Below, in pieces: positions 46,739 to 58,488 of a DNA stretch of 64,000 nucleotides. Numbering within the stretch: the stretch's first letter is position 1; every line of letters begins with the position of its first letter. The position numbers were made by a program, and so were the translations under genes. The notes under the pieces are model-generated. The model did no database searches. It saw nothing but the letters and a program-made list of their open reading frames with translations, and was not told the origin of the DNA. The DNA is from Novosphingobium jiangmenense (GTDB taxonomy: Bacteria; Pseudomonadota; Alphaproteobacteria; Sphingomonadales; Sphingomonadaceae), in the NCBI RefSeq assembly GCF_015694345.1, contig NZ_JADQDC010000002.1:372001-436000 (forward strand), in the 5' to 3' direction.

Positions 46739-47011
46739 TCAGTGCGAGAAGTAGGTCGTCAGATCAAGGTCGGCTACGGTGATCCAGCCATTGAAATAGT
46801 TCGCATAGAAGAACACGAACATGACTGCCGAAAGGATCGTCGCGCGGATGGATATCTTGCGTGGATCGAAGTTGCCGGGTGCACTGTCAGCCTGGCCGAG
46901 CACCTTATCCTGGCCGAGCTCATCATGCGTGCGCACGCCGAATGGCAGGACGATGAATGCGGCCATGACCCAGAAAAGACCATAGATGGCGATGATCGAC
47001 GTGATCTTCAT
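46739..47011 (-). CDS. DUF1467 family small membrane protein
   Basis: 90 residues with two transmembrane helices (about 5-26 and 58-80) around a loop with LPFGVRTHDELGQ, the DUF1467 hallmark. The family is largely alphaproteobacterial and uncharacterised. It follows rnj by 5 bp. Confidence 0.85.
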   Translation of the reverse strand: MKITSIIAIYGLFWVMAAFIVLPFGVRTHDELGQDKVLGQADSAPGNFDPRKISIRATILSAVMFVFFYANYFNGWITVADLDLTTYFSH

Positions 47012-47016
47012 GGGCT

Positions 47017-48669
47017 TCAGCTTTCCCGCAGCAGCACTTGCACGACAGGTTTCTTGCCCGACCAGCGTTGTCCAGTGCGGCGGACCGCCAACCTGACAGC
47101 TTCGGCTACCGCCACGCGGTCGCGCTTGCGGTCACCCTTGAGGCCCTTCACCGCCTGCGCCGCCTCGACCTTGGCCTCGGCAACAAAGGCTTCCATGTCC
47201 TCATCCAGCGGAATACCGATCGAGGCCACTTCGACGTCGGAAACCAATTGACCATCGTGGCGCACGGCCAAAGCAGCAGTGATCAGGCCGTTCTGCGAAA
47301 GCTTCCGCCGTGCGACGACGCCCTCGCCATCGGCAGGCGCGATGATATCTCCGTCGAGCACCAGACGCCCGGCACGCTCTTCCGACAACTTCTTTGGCCC
47401 ATCGGGTGCGAGGCGGATCAGATCACCGTTCTTCTGAAGGATCGCCTTGGGGATGCCTTCGTCCAGCCCCAACTGGGCTTGCTCGGCCATGTGGCGGATT
47501 TCGCCATGCACTGGCACGAGTATCTCGGGCCGGATCCAGTCATAGAGCGCGACCAGCTCGGGGCGGCCCGGATGGCCGGAGACATGGATCATCGACTGCC
47601 TGTCGGTCACGATCCGCACGCCCTTCTCCACCAGCACGTTCTGGATGCGACCGATGGCGAGTTCGTTTCCGGGAATCTGGCGGCTCGAGAACAGGACGAC
47701 ATCGCCCTTCTCAAGCCGCACCGGATGCTGATCGCCGGCGATACGCGCCAAGGCTGCACGGGGCTCACCCTGCCCACCGGTCGCCAGCACCAGCAGTTCG
47801 CCGCGTGGAATGTCCATCGCATCGTCCATATGGACGAGGTCCGGGAAGTTCTTGAGGTAGCCGCAGGACTGCGCAACGCGAATGATGCGATCCAGTGAAC
47901 GTCCAGCAACGCACAGCTTGCGGTTGGTGGCTTCCGCCACTTCGCCCAGCGTCTGCAGGCGCGCAACGTTCGAAGCAAAGGTGGTGACGACCACGCGACG
48001 CCCCTTCTGCGCTCCGACCGCTTCGAGCAGCCCCGCCCGCACCTCGCCTTCCGAACCGGATGGCTTGGGATTGAACACATTGGTGGAATCGCAGACCAGA
48101 GCCAGCACGCCTTCGTCGCCGATCGCGGTCAGCTCTTCTTCGGTCGCCGGAGTGCCGATGCGCGGCTCGTCGTCCAGTTTCCAGTCGCCGGTGTGGAAGA
48201 TCTTGCCATGGGGCGTATCGATCAGCAGTGCATTGCCCTCGGCAATCGAGTGCGCCAGCGGCACATAGCGGATGCCGAACGGTCCCAGCTCGAAGCGGTC
48301 AAGATGGTCGATGACATTGAGTTCGACCTCGTCCTCGATCCCCGCCTCGACCAGCTTCTCGTGCACCAGCTTGGCCGTGAATGGCGTCGCGTAGAGCGGC
48401 ACACCCAGGTCTTGCGCGAAGTACGGCACTGCACCGATGTGATCTTCGTGCGCGTGGGTCAGCACAATGCCGACGAGATCGTCGAGCCGCTGCTCGATAA
48501 AGTCGAGATCGGCAAAGACCAGGTCGATGCCTGGATAGTACGGATCGGCAAAGGTCATGCCGAGATCGACCATCAGCCACTTGCCGTCACAGCAGTAAAG
48601 GTTGACGTTCATCCCGATCTCGCCCGATCCGCCGAGCGCGAGGAAAAGGAGTTCCTTGGCAGGCTTCAC
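47017..48669 (-). CDS. rnj: Ribonuclease J
   Basis: 550 residues from GTG 48669, a GTGA overlap with coaX. Metallo-beta-lactamase/beta-CASP nuclease with 5'-exo- and endonuclease activity in RNA decay and maturation. Metal motif THAHEDH (71-77), [15 protein letters not shown], the beta-CASP block [12 protein letters not shown] and [27 protein letters not shown] are present. The C-terminal region (about 450-550) supports dimerisation. It sits in the nuo-birA-coaX-rnj order. Confidence 0.95.
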   Translation of the reverse strand: MKPAKELLFLALGGSGEIGMNVNLYCCDGKWLMVDLGMTFADPYYPGIDLVFADLDFIEQRLDDLVGIVLTHAHEDHIGAVPYFAQDLGVPLYATPFTAKLVHEKLVEAGIEDEVELNVIDHLDRFELGPFGIRYVPLAHSIAEGNALLIDTPHGKIFHTGDWKLDDEPRIGTPATEEELTAIGDEGVLALVCDSTNVFNPKPSGSEGEVRAGLLEAVGAQKGRRVVVTTFASNVARLQTLGEVAEATNRKLCVAGRSLDRIIRVAQSCGYLKNFPDLVHMDDAMDIPRGELLVLATGGQGEPRAALARIAGDQHPVRLEKGDVVLFSSRQIPGNELAIGRIQNVLVEKGVRIVTDRQSMIHVSGHPGRPELVALYDWIRPEILVPVHGEIRHMAEQAQLGLDEGIPKAILQKNGDLIRLAPDGPKKLSEERAGRLVLDGDIIAPADGEGVVARRKLSQNGLITAALAVRHDGQLVSDVEVASIGIPLDEDMEAFVAEAKVEAAQAVKGLKGDRKRDRVAVAEAVRLAVRRTGQRWSGKKPVVQVLLRES

Positions 48670-49451
48670 GAAACAGGCACTCTTTCAGCAAGGATCGCGA
48701 GGCCGTCCAGTGTCAGGTCGGTATCCACGTGATCGAAAATCTCGGTATGCTCATCGAACAGCACGGCAAGCCCGCCTGTCGCGATAATCTTGGCTGGTCT
48801 GCCGATCTCCGCTCGCAGGCGCGAGATCAGGCCTTCCATCATGGCGACATAGCCCCAGAACACGCCGATCTGCATCTGGTCCTCGGTATTTCGCCCGATG
48901 ACTCTGCGATTATTGCCCTGTGGAGGAGCGATCGCAATCCGCGGCAGCTTAGCGGCTGCGGTCACGAGCGCATCGAGCGACAGGTTGATCCCCGGCGCAA
49001 TGATGCCGCCCTTGTACGCTCCGTTGAAGTCGACGACATCGAAGGTCGTTGCCGTGCCGAAATCGACGACGATCAGATCGCCGGCGTACTTTGCGTGAGC
49101 CGCTACGGTATTGACCGCACGGTCGGCGCCCAATGAGCGCGGTTCATCAACGTCAGCCTCAAAACCCCATTCGACCGGCGCCTGACCGGCGATCAGCGGG
49201 TCAAGCCCGAAGTACTTCTGCGACAGCACCTCAAGGTTGTGCAGCGCACGTGGCACGACTGTCGAGATGATGATCCTGCTCACGGCCTTTGGATCGAAGC
49301 CCTGCAACTGCATGAGCTGCAACAACCAAACCGCGTACTCGTCAGCCGTCCGGCGAGGATCGGTGGCCACGCGCCAGCGCGACTTGATCTCCCTGCCCTC
49401 GAACAGCGCGAAGACGATGTTGGTATTGCCGACGTCAACCGCCAGAAGCAT
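48666..49451 (-). CDS. coaX: Type III pantothenate kinase
   Basis: 261 residues, ASKHA-fold kinase for the first step of CoA synthesis, not inhibited by CoA in characterised members. The phosphate motif DVGNTN (6-11), the pantothenate region around [29 protein letters not shown] and [11 protein letters not shown] are typical. It overlaps birA by 17 bp and rnj by 4 bp. Confidence 0.95.
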   Translation of the reverse strand: MLLAVDVGNTNIVFALFEGREIKSRWRVATDPRRTADEYAVWLLQLMQLQGFDPKAVSRIIISTVVPRALHNLEVLSQKYFGLDPLIAGQAPVEWGFEADVDEPRSLGADRAVNTVAAHAKYAGDLIVVDFGTATTFDVVDFNGAYKGGIIAPGINLSLDALVTAAAKLPRIAIAPPQGNNRRVIGRNTEDQMQIGVFWGYVAMMEGLISRLRAEIGRPAKIIATGGLAVLFDEHTEIFDHVDTDLTLDGLAILAERVPVS

Positions 49452-50166
49452 GGGAACCCACCATATCTATGTCGCCCGCGTGGATGGCACGGACCGCCCC
49501 GTCCGCCAAGCGAAGAAGGGCAACACCGTCATCATCGATCCCGGCAAAAGCCCCCATGATAGTGCCGTGGTCGCTATCCTTCACCGAAACAAGCGTCCCT
49601 GTGGGCAAGGCTCGCGAAATCCATTGCTGGCGCAGCAGCGGCCATTCGCCAAAGTGCCAGCGATCCACCGCATCGCGCAACCGCGCCGCAAGATCGGCGG
49701 CAAACTGGTCCCGCGAAATCTCGATGCCGAAATCGCGCAACGCAGCGGTCGCACGGTCGGGCACTTGCGGAGCCTGCGCCAGATTGACGCCGATCCCGAC
49801 GACAACCGTTTCGCGTTGGCGCTCCAGAAGAATGCCTGCCAGCTTGGCTTTGCCAACCAGCAGATCGTTTGGCCACTTCAGCCGGAGATCTGCCAAGGCC
49901 GGAGCAATTGCACTGACAGTCTCGTGCACAGCCAGCCCGGCAACCAGCGCCAGCGTCTGCGGCAGCGGATCCGAACCGCGCAGATTGACGACGGTCGAGC
50001 CCATGAAGTTGCCGAAGCCGTCGCTCCACGCACGCCCTGCCCGCCCGCGTCCGGCGCTCTGCCGGTCCGCCACCAGCCAGCCACCCTCGGCCAAGGACTC
50101 TCCCCCGCCAAGGCGCGCGAGCAGCGCACCATTTGTCGAGGCAATGTCGGCGACGGTTTCGATCAA
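49435..50166 (-). CDS. birA: Biotin--[acetyl-CoA-carboxylase] ligase (no HTH domain)
   Basis: 243 residues from TTG 50166, just after the nuoN stop; upstream readings enter nuoN. The biotinyl-AMP motif GRGRAGRAW (39-47), the catalytic Lys segment KWPND (97-101) and KLAGILLE are present. The N-terminal DNA-binding domain of E. coli BirA is absent, so it is a monofunctional ligase charging BCCP and other carboxylases. ADIASTN near residue 7 confirms the start region. Confidence 0.92.
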   Translation of the reverse strand: MIETVADIASTNGALLARLGGGESLAEGGWLVADRQSAGRGRAGRAWSDGFGNFMGSTVVNLRGSDPLPQTLALVAGLAVHETVSAIAPALADLRLKWPNDLLVGKAKLAGILLERQRETVVVGIGVNLAQAPQVPDRATAALRDFGIEISRDQFAADLAARLRDAVDRWHFGEWPLLRQQWISRALPTGTLVSVKDSDHGTIMGAFAGIDDDGVALLRLADGAVRAIHAGDIDMVGSHASGG

Positions 50167-50170
50167 CTGA

Positions 50171-51634
50171 TCAGCCGACCGGGAACAGCGCTGCAGCAGC
50201 GTAGTTCGCCAACGTGCCGACGCACTTGGTTCCGAGGTAGCCAAGCGGCGAAATCGCCAGCGTCGACAGGACCAGCAGCACCGTGTGCGACGTTTCGCCT
50301 GCGCCCTTCACCACGTCAGCCGGTTCGTCGAAGTACATGACCTTGACGACCTTGAGGTAGTAGAACGCGCCGATCACCGAGGCAGCGATACCGATCGCGG
50401 CGAGCACGATCATGTCTGCCTGGACCGCAGCCTGGAACACAACAAACTTGCCCCAGAAGCCGAACAGCGGCGGAATGCCGGCAAGGCTGAACATCACCGA
50501 TGCCATCGCCAGCGCAATCCACGGACGGGTCTTGGAAAGACCAGCCAGATCGGAAATTGCCTCGACCTGCTCGCCGTTTTCGTCGCGCAGAAGCAGAACG
50601 GCAACGAAGCCCGCTACCGACATCGCCACATAGATCGCGATATAGACCAGCATCGCCGAGGCCCCGGCGCGGGTCGCCGTGGCAAGGCCGATCAGGATGA
50701 AGCCGACATTGTTGATCGACGAATAAGCCATCAGGCGCTTGATGTTGTTCTGGCCAATCGCGCCCAGCGCACCGATCACGATCGACAGCAGCGCCATGAA
50801 GATCACGACCTGCTGCCAAGCCTGCGCTTGCCCACCAAACGCCTCGAACGCCACGCGCATCAGCAGACCAAGCGCCGCAACCTTGGATGCCGTCGCAAAG
50901 AACGTGGTCACCGGCGTCGGCGCGCCTTCGTAAACGTCGGGCGTCCACATGTGGAACGGCGCGGCGCTGATCTTGAAGGCCAGGCCTGCCAGCATGAAGA
51001 TCAGGCCAAAGGTCGCGCCCGTAGGCAGCCCGCCCGCAAGCGCCGCGTTGATCCCGGCGAAGCTGGTCGTGCCGGTGAAGCCATACGTCAGGCTCATGCC
51101 GAACAGCAGAATGCCCGAAGCGAGCGAACCCAGCACGAAGTACTTGAGTCCCGATTCCGCCGAACGTTCATCGGTGCGCAGCGACGATGCCAGCACATAA
51201 GAGGCAAGGCTGTTCAATTCGAGGCCGATGTACAGCGCCAGCAGATCGCCTGCCGAGACCATCATCCCCATGCCGAGCGAGGCGAAAAGCACGAGCAGCG
51301 GGAATTCCGCGCGCATCGCCCGCGCCTTGTCAAAGAACGGCTGCGCGATGATCAGCGTCACGCCAGCGCTGGCATAGATCAGCAGCTTGGCGAACGCCGC
51401 AAAGGTATCGGCCCGATGCTGCCCGCCAAAGGCCGAAACCTCAGCCCCCATCGCCTGTCCCCACAGCGTCGGCGCGGTCAGGAACGCACAAGCCGTCAAC
51501 ACGGCCACGGCTGCAATCGAGATCAGGCGCGAGGCCTTGTCGCCACCCCATCCCGCCACCATCAGCAGCACAAGGCCCGATACGGACAGCAGAATTTCAG
51601 GCGCAGTCAGCGCCAGCGAACGGGCGAAGTCCAT
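50171..51634 (-). CDS. nuoN: NADH-quinone oxidoreductase subunit N
   Basis: 487 residues from ATG 51634, behind GGGGAGG and overlapping the nuoM stop by one base. Antiporter-like proton-pumping subunit of complex I, about 14 helices. MLAGLAFKISAAPFHMWTPDVYEGAPTPVTTFF holds the conserved lysine/histidine channel region, and AIGQNNIKRLMAYSSINNVGF the discontinuous helix. Last nuo gene in the operon. Confidence 0.97.
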   Translation of the reverse strand: MDFARSLALTAPEILLSVSGLVLLMVAGWGGDKASRLISIAAVAVLTACAFLTAPTLWGQAMGAEVSAFGGQHRADTFAAFAKLLIYASAGVTLIIAQPFFDKARAMRAEFPLLVLFASLGMGMMVSAGDLLALYIGLELNSLASYVLASSLRTDERSAESGLKYFVLGSLASGILLFGMSLTYGFTGTTSFAGINAALAGGLPTGATFGLIFMLAGLAFKISAAPFHMWTPDVYEGAPTPVTTFFATASKVAALGLLMRVAFEAFGGQAQAWQQVVIFMALLSIVIGALGAIGQNNIKRLMAYSSINNVGFILIGLATATRAGASAMLVYIAIYVAMSVAGFVAVLLLRDENGEQVEAISDLAGLSKTRPWIALAMASVMFSLAGIPPLFGFWGKFVVFQAAVQADMIVLAAIGIAASVIGAFYYLKVVKVMYFDEPADVVKGAGETSHTVLLVLSTLAISPLGYLGTKCVGTLANYAAAALFPVG

Positions 51635-53166
51635 CAGTGTGCCTCCCCGTGCGCCGCTTCGTGGGCAATTGCCATCGGTTTTCCAGCAGTTGGTTGGGCA
51701 TCGCCCTTGGGCTTGGCCTGCGCAAGGCGCGCGTCGAGCGCGGCAATGTCCTTGCGCATCGGGGCGATGAAGCTTTCGGGGTAAACCCCCATCCACAGAA
51801 CCACGGCGGCCAGCGGCACCATCATCGCCCACTCGCGCTTGTCGAGATCAGGCATCGCGGCGGCATCGGCGTTCTTCTGCTCACCATAGGCCACGCGACG
51901 GTAGAGGTAGAGCATGTACGCTGCTCCGAGGATGATCCCGGTGGTGCAGATCAGCGCCACCCAGCTGGAAATCTGGTAGATCCCCAGCAGCGACAGGAAC
52001 TCACCCACAAACCCACTCGTGCCCGGCAGGCCAATGGAGGCCATCGTGAACAGCAGGAAGAACACGGCGTAATAGGGCATGTTGATCGACAACCCGCCGT
52101 AACGCGCAATCTCACGCGTGTGCAGGCGATCGTAAATCACGCCCACACTGAGGAACAGCGCGCCTGCCACCAGACCGTGGCTGAGCATGATCAGCATCGA
52201 GCCTTCGAGGCCCTGTTGATTGAAGGCGAACAGGCCAACCGTCACAATCGCCATGTGCGCAACCGACGAATAGGCGATCAGCTTCTTCATGTCGGTCTGC
52301 ACCAGCGCGATCAGCGAGGTGATCACCACCGCCGCCATCGACATGAAGAACACCAGCGGCGCGAACTGTGCCGAAGCTTCCGGGAACATCGGCAGCGAGA
52401 AGCGGATGAAGCCGTAGCCCCCCATCTTCAGCAGCACGCCTGCAAGGATCACCGAACCACCGGTAGGCGCCTGCACGTGCGCGTCGGGCAGCCAGGTGTG
52501 CACCGGCCACATCGGCATCTTCACCGCAAAGCTCGCAAAGAACGCCAGCCACAGCCAGGTCTGCGCCTGTGCCGGGAAGTTGTAGGCCATCAGCGTCGGA
52601 ATGTCGGTCGTGCCTGCCTCGTTCACCATCCAGAACATCGCGATCAGCATCAGCACCGAGCCGAGCAGCGTGTAGAGGAAGAACTTGTAGCTGGCATAGA
52701 TGCGGTCCACTCCGCCCCACACGCCAATGATCAGGTACATCGGGATCAGGCCGGCTTCGAACATGATGTAGAACAGGAAGATATCCTGCGCCGCAAAAAC
52801 GCCGATCATCAGCGTTTCCATGAGCAGGAACGCCGCGTAATATTCGCCCTGCCGCTTGTCGATAGACGTCCAGCTGGCCCCGATGCACACCGGCATCAGG
52901 AACACGGTAAGCGCAATCAGCAGCAGGGCAATGCCATCGATGCCCAGCTTCCACGAAAAGCCAGCGAACAGGGCGGCGCTTTCCGTGAACTGCCACTGCG
53001 CGCCACCAATGTCGAACTGCGCCCAGAGAATCACCCCGAGCACGAAGTCGATCAGCGTTGCGACGAGCGCGACGGAGCGCGCCTGTTCGCGCGGCACGAC
53101 GAGGCAGGCCACTGCCGCAACCAGCGGCACCAGCAGCATCAGCGAGAGGATCGGAAAACCGTTCAT
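51634..53166 (-). CDS. nuoM: NADH-quinone oxidoreductase subunit M
   Basis: 510 residues. Antiporter-like membrane subunit. [20 protein letters not shown] carries the essential Glu of TM5, [34 protein letters not shown] the key Lys/His region and [15 protein letters not shown] the broken helix. An ATGA overlap couples it to nuoL. The C-terminus is a short charged, alanine-rich tail ending in HEAAHGEAH. Confidence 0.97.
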   Translation of the reverse strand: MNGFPILSLMLLVPLVAAVACLVVPREQARSVALVATLIDFVLGVILWAQFDIGGAQWQFTESAALFAGFSWKLGIDGIALLLIALTVFLMPVCIGASWTSIDKRQGEYYAAFLLMETLMIGVFAAQDIFLFYIMFEAGLIPMYLIIGVWGGVDRIYASYKFFLYTLLGSVLMLIAMFWMVNEAGTTDIPTLMAYNFPAQAQTWLWLAFFASFAVKMPMWPVHTWLPDAHVQAPTGGSVILAGVLLKMGGYGFIRFSLPMFPEASAQFAPLVFFMSMAAVVITSLIALVQTDMKKLIAYSSVAHMAIVTVGLFAFNQQGLEGSMLIMLSHGLVAGALFLSVGVIYDRLHTREIARYGGLSINMPYYAVFFLLFTMASIGLPGTSGFVGEFLSLLGIYQISSWVALICTTGIILGAAYMLYLYRRVAYGEQKNADAAAMPDLDKREWAMMVPLAAVVLWMGVYPESFIAPMRKDIAALDARLAQAKPKGDAQPTAGKPMAIAHEAAHGEAH

Positions 53167-55229
53167 TGTGCGATCACCCAGCTGATCGCGCCGACAAGGC
53201 CGACGAGCATGACCAGCGCATAGCTATAGAGATACCCCGACTGGAGCTTGGCGGCAGCACGGCTGCTTTGGGCCACGACCCATGCGGCACCGTTCGGGCC
53301 GAAGCGATCGATCACGCCTTGATCGACAACCTTCCAGAACACCCGGCCCAGCCAAATCGCGGGAACGACGAACACGTAGTGATAAAGTTCGTCGAAGTAC
53401 CACTTGTTGAGCAGGAACTTGTAGAGGAACCCGAACTGATCGACGAACGCCGCCGGGAACTTTGTATTCTTGATATAGGCATACCAGGCAATGAGCAGGC
53501 CGGTGGCCATCACGCCAAACGGCGCCCACTTCACCCACGTCGGCACTTCGTGCATCGCGTGTATCAGGTGTTCGTCGAACACCAGCGAACCCTTCCAGAA
53601 GTGGCCAATGCCTTCGCTGACGAAGCTGTGGTGGAACACAAAGCCCGCCAGCACCGCGCCCACCGACAACACACCCAGCGGAACGAGCATATTCAGCGGA
53701 CTTTCGTGCGGGTGATAGCCCCCGGTTCCATCACTGTGAATGCCGTCGCTATGCTCGCCGTGATGCGCGTGCGCGTGGTCATCGTGGCCGTGCGCATGAT
53801 CGTCATGGCCATGACCGTGCGCGTCATGGACCGCGTGCTGGATGTGCTCCGACTGTTCCCAGCGCGGCTTGCCGAAGAACGTCAGGAAGACCAGACGCCA
53901 CGAATAGAAGCTGGTCAGCAGCGCGGCGAAGATGCCCATGAAGAAAGCGAAGTGACCGAGTTCCGTGCCCTTGGCATAGGCCGCCTCAAGGATGGCGTCC
54001 TTGGAATAGAAGCCCGCAAAGCCGAACACATCGACAACGCCGACGCCGGTGATCGCCAGCGTGCCCATCATCATCGCCCAGTACGTCAGCGGAATGCTTT
54101 TGCGCAGGCCGCCATAGTACCGCATGTCCTGCTCATGGTGCATTGCGTGGATCACCGATCCTGCGCCAAGGAACAGGAGCGCCTTGAAGAAGGCGTGCGT
54201 GAACAGGTGGAACATCGCCGCGCCGTAGGCCGAAACGCCCGCCGCGAAGAACATGTAGCCCAGTTGCGAACAGGTCGAGTAAGCGATCACGCGCTTGATG
54301 TCGGTCTGCGTTGTGCCGACCGTGGCCGCAAAGATGCAAGTCATGGCGCCGATGAATGTCACGAAGGCGAGCGCCGTCGGGCTGACTTCGAACATCGGCG
54401 AAAGGCGGCAGACCATGAACACGCCAGCGGTCACCATCGTTGCCGCGTGGATCAGGGCCGAAACCGGGGTCGGCCCCTCCATCGCATCGGGCAACCAGGT
54501 GTGAAGGCCAAGCTGCGCCGACTTGCCCATCGCGCCGATGAACAGCAGGATGCACAGAACGGTCATCGTATCGAGGCGATAGCCCAGGAACCCGATGGTC
54601 GATCCGGCCATGCCGGGCGCGGCTTCAAGGATTGCCGGGATAGACACGGTGCCGAACACCAGAAACGTCCCGAAAATACCCATCATGAAGCCAAGGTCGC
54701 CCACGCGGTTGACCACGAAGGCCTTCATCGCGGCGGCGTTTGCGCTCGGCTTGCGGAACCAGAAGCCGATCAGCAGGTACGAGGCAAGGCCCACGCCTTC
54801 CCAACCGAAGAACATCTGCACGAGGTTGTCGGCGGTCACCAGCATGAGCATGGCGAAGGTGAACAGCGAGAGATACGCGAAGAAGCGCGGCTGGTCCGGC
54901 TCCTCGCTCATGTAGCCCCACGAGTAAAGGTGGACGAGCGCCGAGACGCTGGTGATGACCACCAGCATGACCGCCGTCAGCGTGTCGACCCGCAGCGCCC
55001 ACGAGAAGTCGAGCGCGCCCGACTTCACCCAGTGCAGCACCGGGGTCACGCTCGCCTCGGCGGTCCCGCCGATGAACGAGAGGAAGATCGGCCACGACAG
55101 TGCGCAGGAGATGAACAGCGCGCCGGTCGTCACGACCTTCGAAGGCACCGCGCCGAGCTTCTTGTTGCCGAGGCCTGCAATGATCGCTGCCAGAAGCGGC
55201 AGAAATACGATGATCAGGATGGAAGACAT
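53163..55229 (-). CDS. nuoL: NADH-quinone oxidoreductase subunit L with His-rich loop
   Basis: 688 residues, somewhat longer than E. coli NuoL (613). The antiporter-like core ([66 protein letters not shown]) is intact. Residues 461-508 form a hydrophilic loop with 17 histidines in 48 positions, before the final helices and the lateral helix. The loop could bind metal; this is inference. nuoK ends 4 bp upstream. Confidence 0.97.
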   Translation of the reverse strand: MSSILIIVFLPLLAAIIAGLGNKKLGAVPSKVVTTGALFISCALSWPIFLSFIGGTAEASVTPVLHWVKSGALDFSWALRVDTLTAVMLVVITSVSALVHLYSWGYMSEEPDQPRFFAYLSLFTFAMLMLVTADNLVQMFFGWEGVGLASYLLIGFWFRKPSANAAAMKAFVVNRVGDLGFMMGIFGTFLVFGTVSIPAILEAAPGMAGSTIGFLGYRLDTMTVLCILLFIGAMGKSAQLGLHTWLPDAMEGPTPVSALIHAATMVTAGVFMVCRLSPMFEVSPTALAFVTFIGAMTCIFAATVGTTQTDIKRVIAYSTCSQLGYMFFAAGVSAYGAAMFHLFTHAFFKALLFLGAGSVIHAMHHEQDMRYYGGLRKSIPLTYWAMMMGTLAITGVGVVDVFGFAGFYSKDAILEAAYAKGTELGHFAFFMGIFAALLTSFYSWRLVFLTFFGKPRWEQSEHIQHAVHDAHGHGHDDHAHGHDDHAHAHHGEHSDGIHSDGTGGYHPHESPLNMLVPLGVLSVGAVLAGFVFHHSFVSEGIGHFWKGSLVFDEHLIHAMHEVPTWVKWAPFGVMATGLLIAWYAYIKNTKFPAAFVDQFGFLYKFLLNKWYFDELYHYVFVVPAIWLGRVFWKVVDQGVIDRFGPNGAAWVVAQSSRAAAKLQSGYLYSYALVMLVGLVGAISWVIAQ

Positions 55230-55233
55230 TGGT

Positions 55234-55539
55234 TCAGCCCTTCATCCGGTTGACATCGTCGACGGCAATCGTGCCGCGGCCACGGAAGTAGATGACGAGG
55301 ATGGCAAGCCCGATCGCGGCCTCGCCCGCAGCCACCGTCAGCACGAACATCGCGAAGACCTGGCCGACAAGGTCGTGCAGGAACGCGCTGAACGCGACGA
55401 GGTTGAGGTTCACCGAAAGCAGGATCAGTTCGATCGCCATCAGGATGATGATCACGTTCTTCCGGTTGAGGAAGATGCCGAGCACGCCGAGCACGAACAG
55501 GATCGAGCTGACGACGAGGTAATGTTCGATGCCGATCAT
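55234..55539 (-). CDS. nuoK: NADH-quinone oxidoreductase subunit K
   Basis: 101 residues, three transmembrane helices, homologue of mitochondrial ND4L. The conserved membrane glutamates lie in [19 protein letters not shown] and [21 protein letters not shown]. One-base overlap with nuoJ. Confidence 0.97.
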   Translation of the reverse strand: MIGIEHYLVVSSILFVLGVLGIFLNRKNVIIILMAIELILLSVNLNLVAFSAFLHDLVGQVFAMFVLTVAAGEAAIGLAILVIYFRGRGTIAVDDVNRMKG

Positions 55540-56156
55540 CAGATCTGGACCCCCTTGCCCACTTCCGGCTGGAGATTGACGGTCGCCTCTTCGGGGCGAC
55601 GCGCGTTCTGCTTGGAGATGTTCTGACCGCGCGTGTCGCTGCGCTGGCGATGGGTCAGCACGATCGCGCCGATCATCGCAACCAGCAGGACGATGCCCGC
55701 CGCTTCGAACAGGAACAGGTAGCGGCTGTAGAGCAGCGCGCCGATCGCTTCGATGTTCGAGGCATCAGCCGCCTGCGCCGAAGCGCCATCGGCCTTGCCG
55801 AGCGCCACCGAACCCGCACCACGCACGATCAGGCCAACGAACAGTTCGACGAACAGCACCGCCGCGAGCGCGAGGCCCAGCGGAAAGTTCTTCACGAACC
55901 CGGCGCGCAGTTCGGCAAAGTCGATATCGAGCATCATGACCACGAACAGGAACAGCACCGCGACCGCACCGACATAGACGATGACCAGCAGCATCGCGAT
56001 GAACTCTGCGCCCACCAGCACCATGAGGCCGGCAGCGTTGAAGAACGCGAGGATCAGCCACAGCACCGAATGCACCGGATTGCGCGCGAGGATCGTGACG
56101 GCACCGCTGAAGATGCAGAGCGTGGCGAAGAGGTAGAAGGCAAACACCTGGATCAT
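55539..56156 (-). CDS. nuoJ: NADH-quinone oxidoreductase subunit J
   Basis: 205 residues, homologue of ND6, five helices. The conserved [52 protein letters not shown] block is complete. The hydrophilic C-terminal tail is enriched in Arg/Gln and differs from enteric forms. It starts 12 bp after nuoI. Confidence 0.96.
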   Translation of the reverse strand: MIQVFAFYLFATLCIFSGAVTILARNPVHSVLWLILAFFNAAGLMVLVGAEFIAMLLVIVYVGAVAVLFLFVVMMLDIDFAELRAGFVKNFPLGLALAAVLFVELFVGLIVRGAGSVALGKADGASAQAADASNIEAIGALLYSRYLFLFEAAGIVLLVAMIGAIVLTHRQRSDTRGQNISKQNARRPEEATVNLQPEVGKGVQI

Positions 56157-56168
56157 GAGCGCGGCCCC

Positions 56169-56654
56169 CTAGCGATACGGCGCATCGGCTTCAAGGTTCG
56201 CGGCAATCGCCCGCTCCCACTTGTCCCCGTTCGAAAGGAGCTTGGCCTTGTCGTAAAGCAGCTCTTCGCGCGTTTCGGTCGCGTATTCGAAGTTCGGCCC
56301 CTCGACGATCGCATCGACCGGGCAGGCTTCCTGGCAGAAGCCGCAGAAGATGCACTTGGTCATGTCGATGTCGTAGCGCGTGGTGCGGCGGCTGCCGTCC
56401 TCACGCGGTTCGGCCTCGATGGTGATCGCCTGCGCCGGGCAGACCGCTTCGCACAGCTTGCACGCGATGCAACGCTCCTCGCCGTTGGGATAACGGCGCA
56501 GGGCATGCTCACCACGGAAGCGCGGCGAAAGCGGGTTCTTCTCGAACGGGTAGTTGATCGTCGCCTTGGGCTTGAAGAAATACTTCAAGGTCAGCCAGTG
56601 CGCCTTCACGAACTCCCACAGGGTGAAGCTCTTGATGAGTTGGGCGGCAGTCAC
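56169..56654 (-). CDS. nuoI: NADH-quinone oxidoreductase subunit I (two 4Fe-4S clusters)
   Basis: 161 residues from GTG 56654, preceded by GGAGGAGG and sharing a GTGA overlap with the extra gene upstream; a longer in-frame reading is not conserved. TYKY-type subunit passing electrons to the quinone site. Cluster ligands are Cys62/65/68/72 ([12 protein letters not shown]) and Cys101/104/107/111 ([12 protein letters not shown]). Confidence 0.97.
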   Translation of the reverse strand: MTAAQLIKSFTLWEFVKAHWLTLKYFFKPKATINYPFEKNPLSPRFRGEHALRRYPNGEERCIACKLCEAVCPAQAITIEAEPREDGSRRTTRYDIDMTKCIFCGFCQEACPVDAIVEGPNFEYATETREELLYDKAKLLSNGDKWERAIAANLEADAPYR

Positions 56655-57445
56655 TGGGCCTCCTCCTGCTTCCATTCCGCGCAGACCCCGCGAAACCAGC
56701 TTTTAGCGCCTCCGGTCGCGCCCTTTGTCCAATCCACCCAAAACTCACTCTGCCGGACAACAATCGTCAGCACTTCTTGCTCTCCATTTGGCAGATCTTT
56801 CGTCAGCTTGTTGTGAACGACAGTCATTCCGCCAGCCCGAAGACCCAGGCCGCCATGCATGCTGCCCTCAAAGCTTCCAAATTTAAGATCGCCATTCACA
56901 GAAACTGTCAAAGGTATCGTTTGCTCATCGCGCCCGTCTGTAACCTGACAGGTTGCCGAATAGGCCACTGAGGGCCAACGAACACCCGGCGAAACTGGCC
57001 CTAAAAGTGGAACCACAATCGGAAGGTCAGTAGTGCTAACTAATTGCGACATGGGCACATCGGTACGTTGAGCATGAATACAGCGGCCAGTAATTAAAGG
57101 GCCATATGCTGCCTTCCAAGATGCAGGGTAAAGATCAACGGCCCATTCATCTCCGCGATTTATAAGCGTCATGCCTAACGGTTCGCGGGGGTCATTGATA
57201 ACGTAATTTCGATCCATACCCTCACGTTCGACAAATCGTGCAGTTTCAGCGACTTTGTCAGCGACAAGAACTTTTTCACCGTCAATTGAATAGCGCACGA
57301 GGATGCGCCCCGCTCCTCGCTCGTCTAAATCTATCTGAATCGACTTGTGCTGAGCTTGCGGATTTAACGCACTGCAATTCAGTGAAAGTTGGACCGCCTC
57401 CGGCGAGCTGGTTGCAGCCAACATCAAAGGGAGAAGTGAAGGCAT
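56651..57445 (-). CDS. Unknown protein encoded between nuoH and nuoI
   Basis: 264 residues that match no complex I subunit I know. A short hydrophobic N-terminus ([11 protein letters not shown]) may be a signal peptide, followed by a probably beta-rich domain with several cysteines ([28 protein letters not shown]), suggesting disulfides in the periplasm. The start overlaps the nuoH stop by one base (TAATG) and the stop overlaps the nuoI start (GTGA), so it is fully embedded in the operon. Its base composition looks visibly more AT-rich than its neighbours, which suggests later acquisition. Confidence 0.75.
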   Translation of the reverse strand: MPSLLPLMLAATSSPEAVQLSLNCSALNPQAQHKSIQIDLDERGAGRILVRYSIDGEKVLVADKVAETARFVEREGMDRNYVINDPREPLGMTLINRGDEWAVDLYPASWKAAYGPLITGRCIHAQRTDVPMSQLVSTTDLPIVVPLLGPVSPGVRWPSVAYSATCQVTDGRDEQTIPLTVSVNGDLKFGSFEGSMHGGLGLRAGGMTVVHNKLTKDLPNGEQEVLTIVVRQSEFWVDWTKGATGGAKSWFRGVCAEWKQEEAQ

Positions 57446-58488
57446 TACACCCCATACCTCGTCGCCATGAGGTAGCCGCTGACGAGGAACACGAACAGCA
57501 GCGATACGGGCAGGAAGACCTTCCAGCCCAGGCGCATCAGCTGGTCATAGCGATAGCGCGGGACGGTTGCCTTCACCCAGCTGAAGATGAAGAAGAAGAA
57601 CAGGATCTTGAGCAGCAGCCAGACCACGCCCGGCACCAGGTACAGCACTGGAATGTCGAGCGGCGGCAGGTATCCGCCCCAGAACAGCACGGCGTTCAGC
57701 GCGCACATCAGCAGCACGTTGGCATATTCGCCGAGCCAGTAGAGTGCGAAGGCCATCGACGAATATTCGGTCTGATACCCTGCGACCAGTTCCGATTCCG
57801 CCTCGGTCAGGTCGAACGGCGCGCGTGCGGTTTCGGCCATGCCCGAAATCAGGAACATCACCCACATCGGGAACAGCAGCGGGTTCGCGACGAAGCCGTT
57901 GATCAGCCAGACATGGTCGCGCTGCGCCTCGACGATGTCCTTGAGGTTGAACGTCCCGGCCCACAGCACCACGCAGATCAGGATGAAGCCGATCGAGACT
58001 TCATAGGAGATCATCTGCGCCGAGGCGCGCATCGCCGAGAAGAACGGGTACTTCGAATTCGACGACCAGCCCGCGATCACCACGCCGTAAACGCCCAGCG
58101 ACGAGATCGCGAGGACATAGAGCAGACCCACGTTGATGTTGGCCAGCACCGCGCCCGAATTGAACGGGATCACCGCCCAGGCCATCAGCGCAACAGTGAA
58201 GGTGATGATCGGCGCAATCAGGAACAGGCCCTTGTTCGCGGCGGAGGGGATGATGGTTTCCTGCAGGAACACCTTCAAGCCGTCGGCGAACGACTGCAGC
58301 AGGCCCAGCGGCCCCACCACGTTCGGCCCCTTGCGCAGCGCCATCGCCGCCCAGATCTTGCGGTCGGCATAGATGATCATGGCAACGCCGAGCATCAGCG
58401 GGAATGCGATCAGCAGGATCCCGCAAATGGTGGCAATGCCCCAAGCCCACTCGTACGAGAGGCCAAGACCCATGAAGAACTCGGTCAT
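57445..58488 (-). CDS. nuoH: NADH-quinone oxidoreductase subunit H
   Basis: 347 residues, eight helices, homologue of ND1 forming much of the quinone chamber. [38 protein letters not shown] and [25 protein letters not shown] hold the conserved acidic residues. Overlaps nuoG by 4 bp (ATGA). Confidence 0.97.
   Translation of the reverse strand: MTEFFMGLGLSYEWAWGIATICGILLIAFPLMLGVAMIIYADRKIWAAMALRKGPNVVGPLGLLQSFADGLKVFLQETIIPSAANKGLFLIAPIITFTVALMAWAVIPFNSGAVLANINVGLLYVLAISSLGVYGVVIAGWSSNSKYPFFSAMRASAQMISYEVSIGFILICVVLWAGTFNLKDIVEAQRDHVWLINGFVANPLLFPMWVMFLISGMAETARAPFDLTEAESELVAGYQTEYSSMAFALYWLGEYANVLLMCALNAVLFWGGYLPPLDIPVLYLVPGVVWLLLKILFFFFIFSWVKATVPRYRYDQLMRLGWKVFLPVSLLFVFLVSGYLMATRYGV

Noticed and set aside
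53058..55253. 731-codon open frame antisense to nuoL
   Set aside because: Same shadow effect; its sequence is Arg/His/Glu-rich noise opposite a clear complex I gene.
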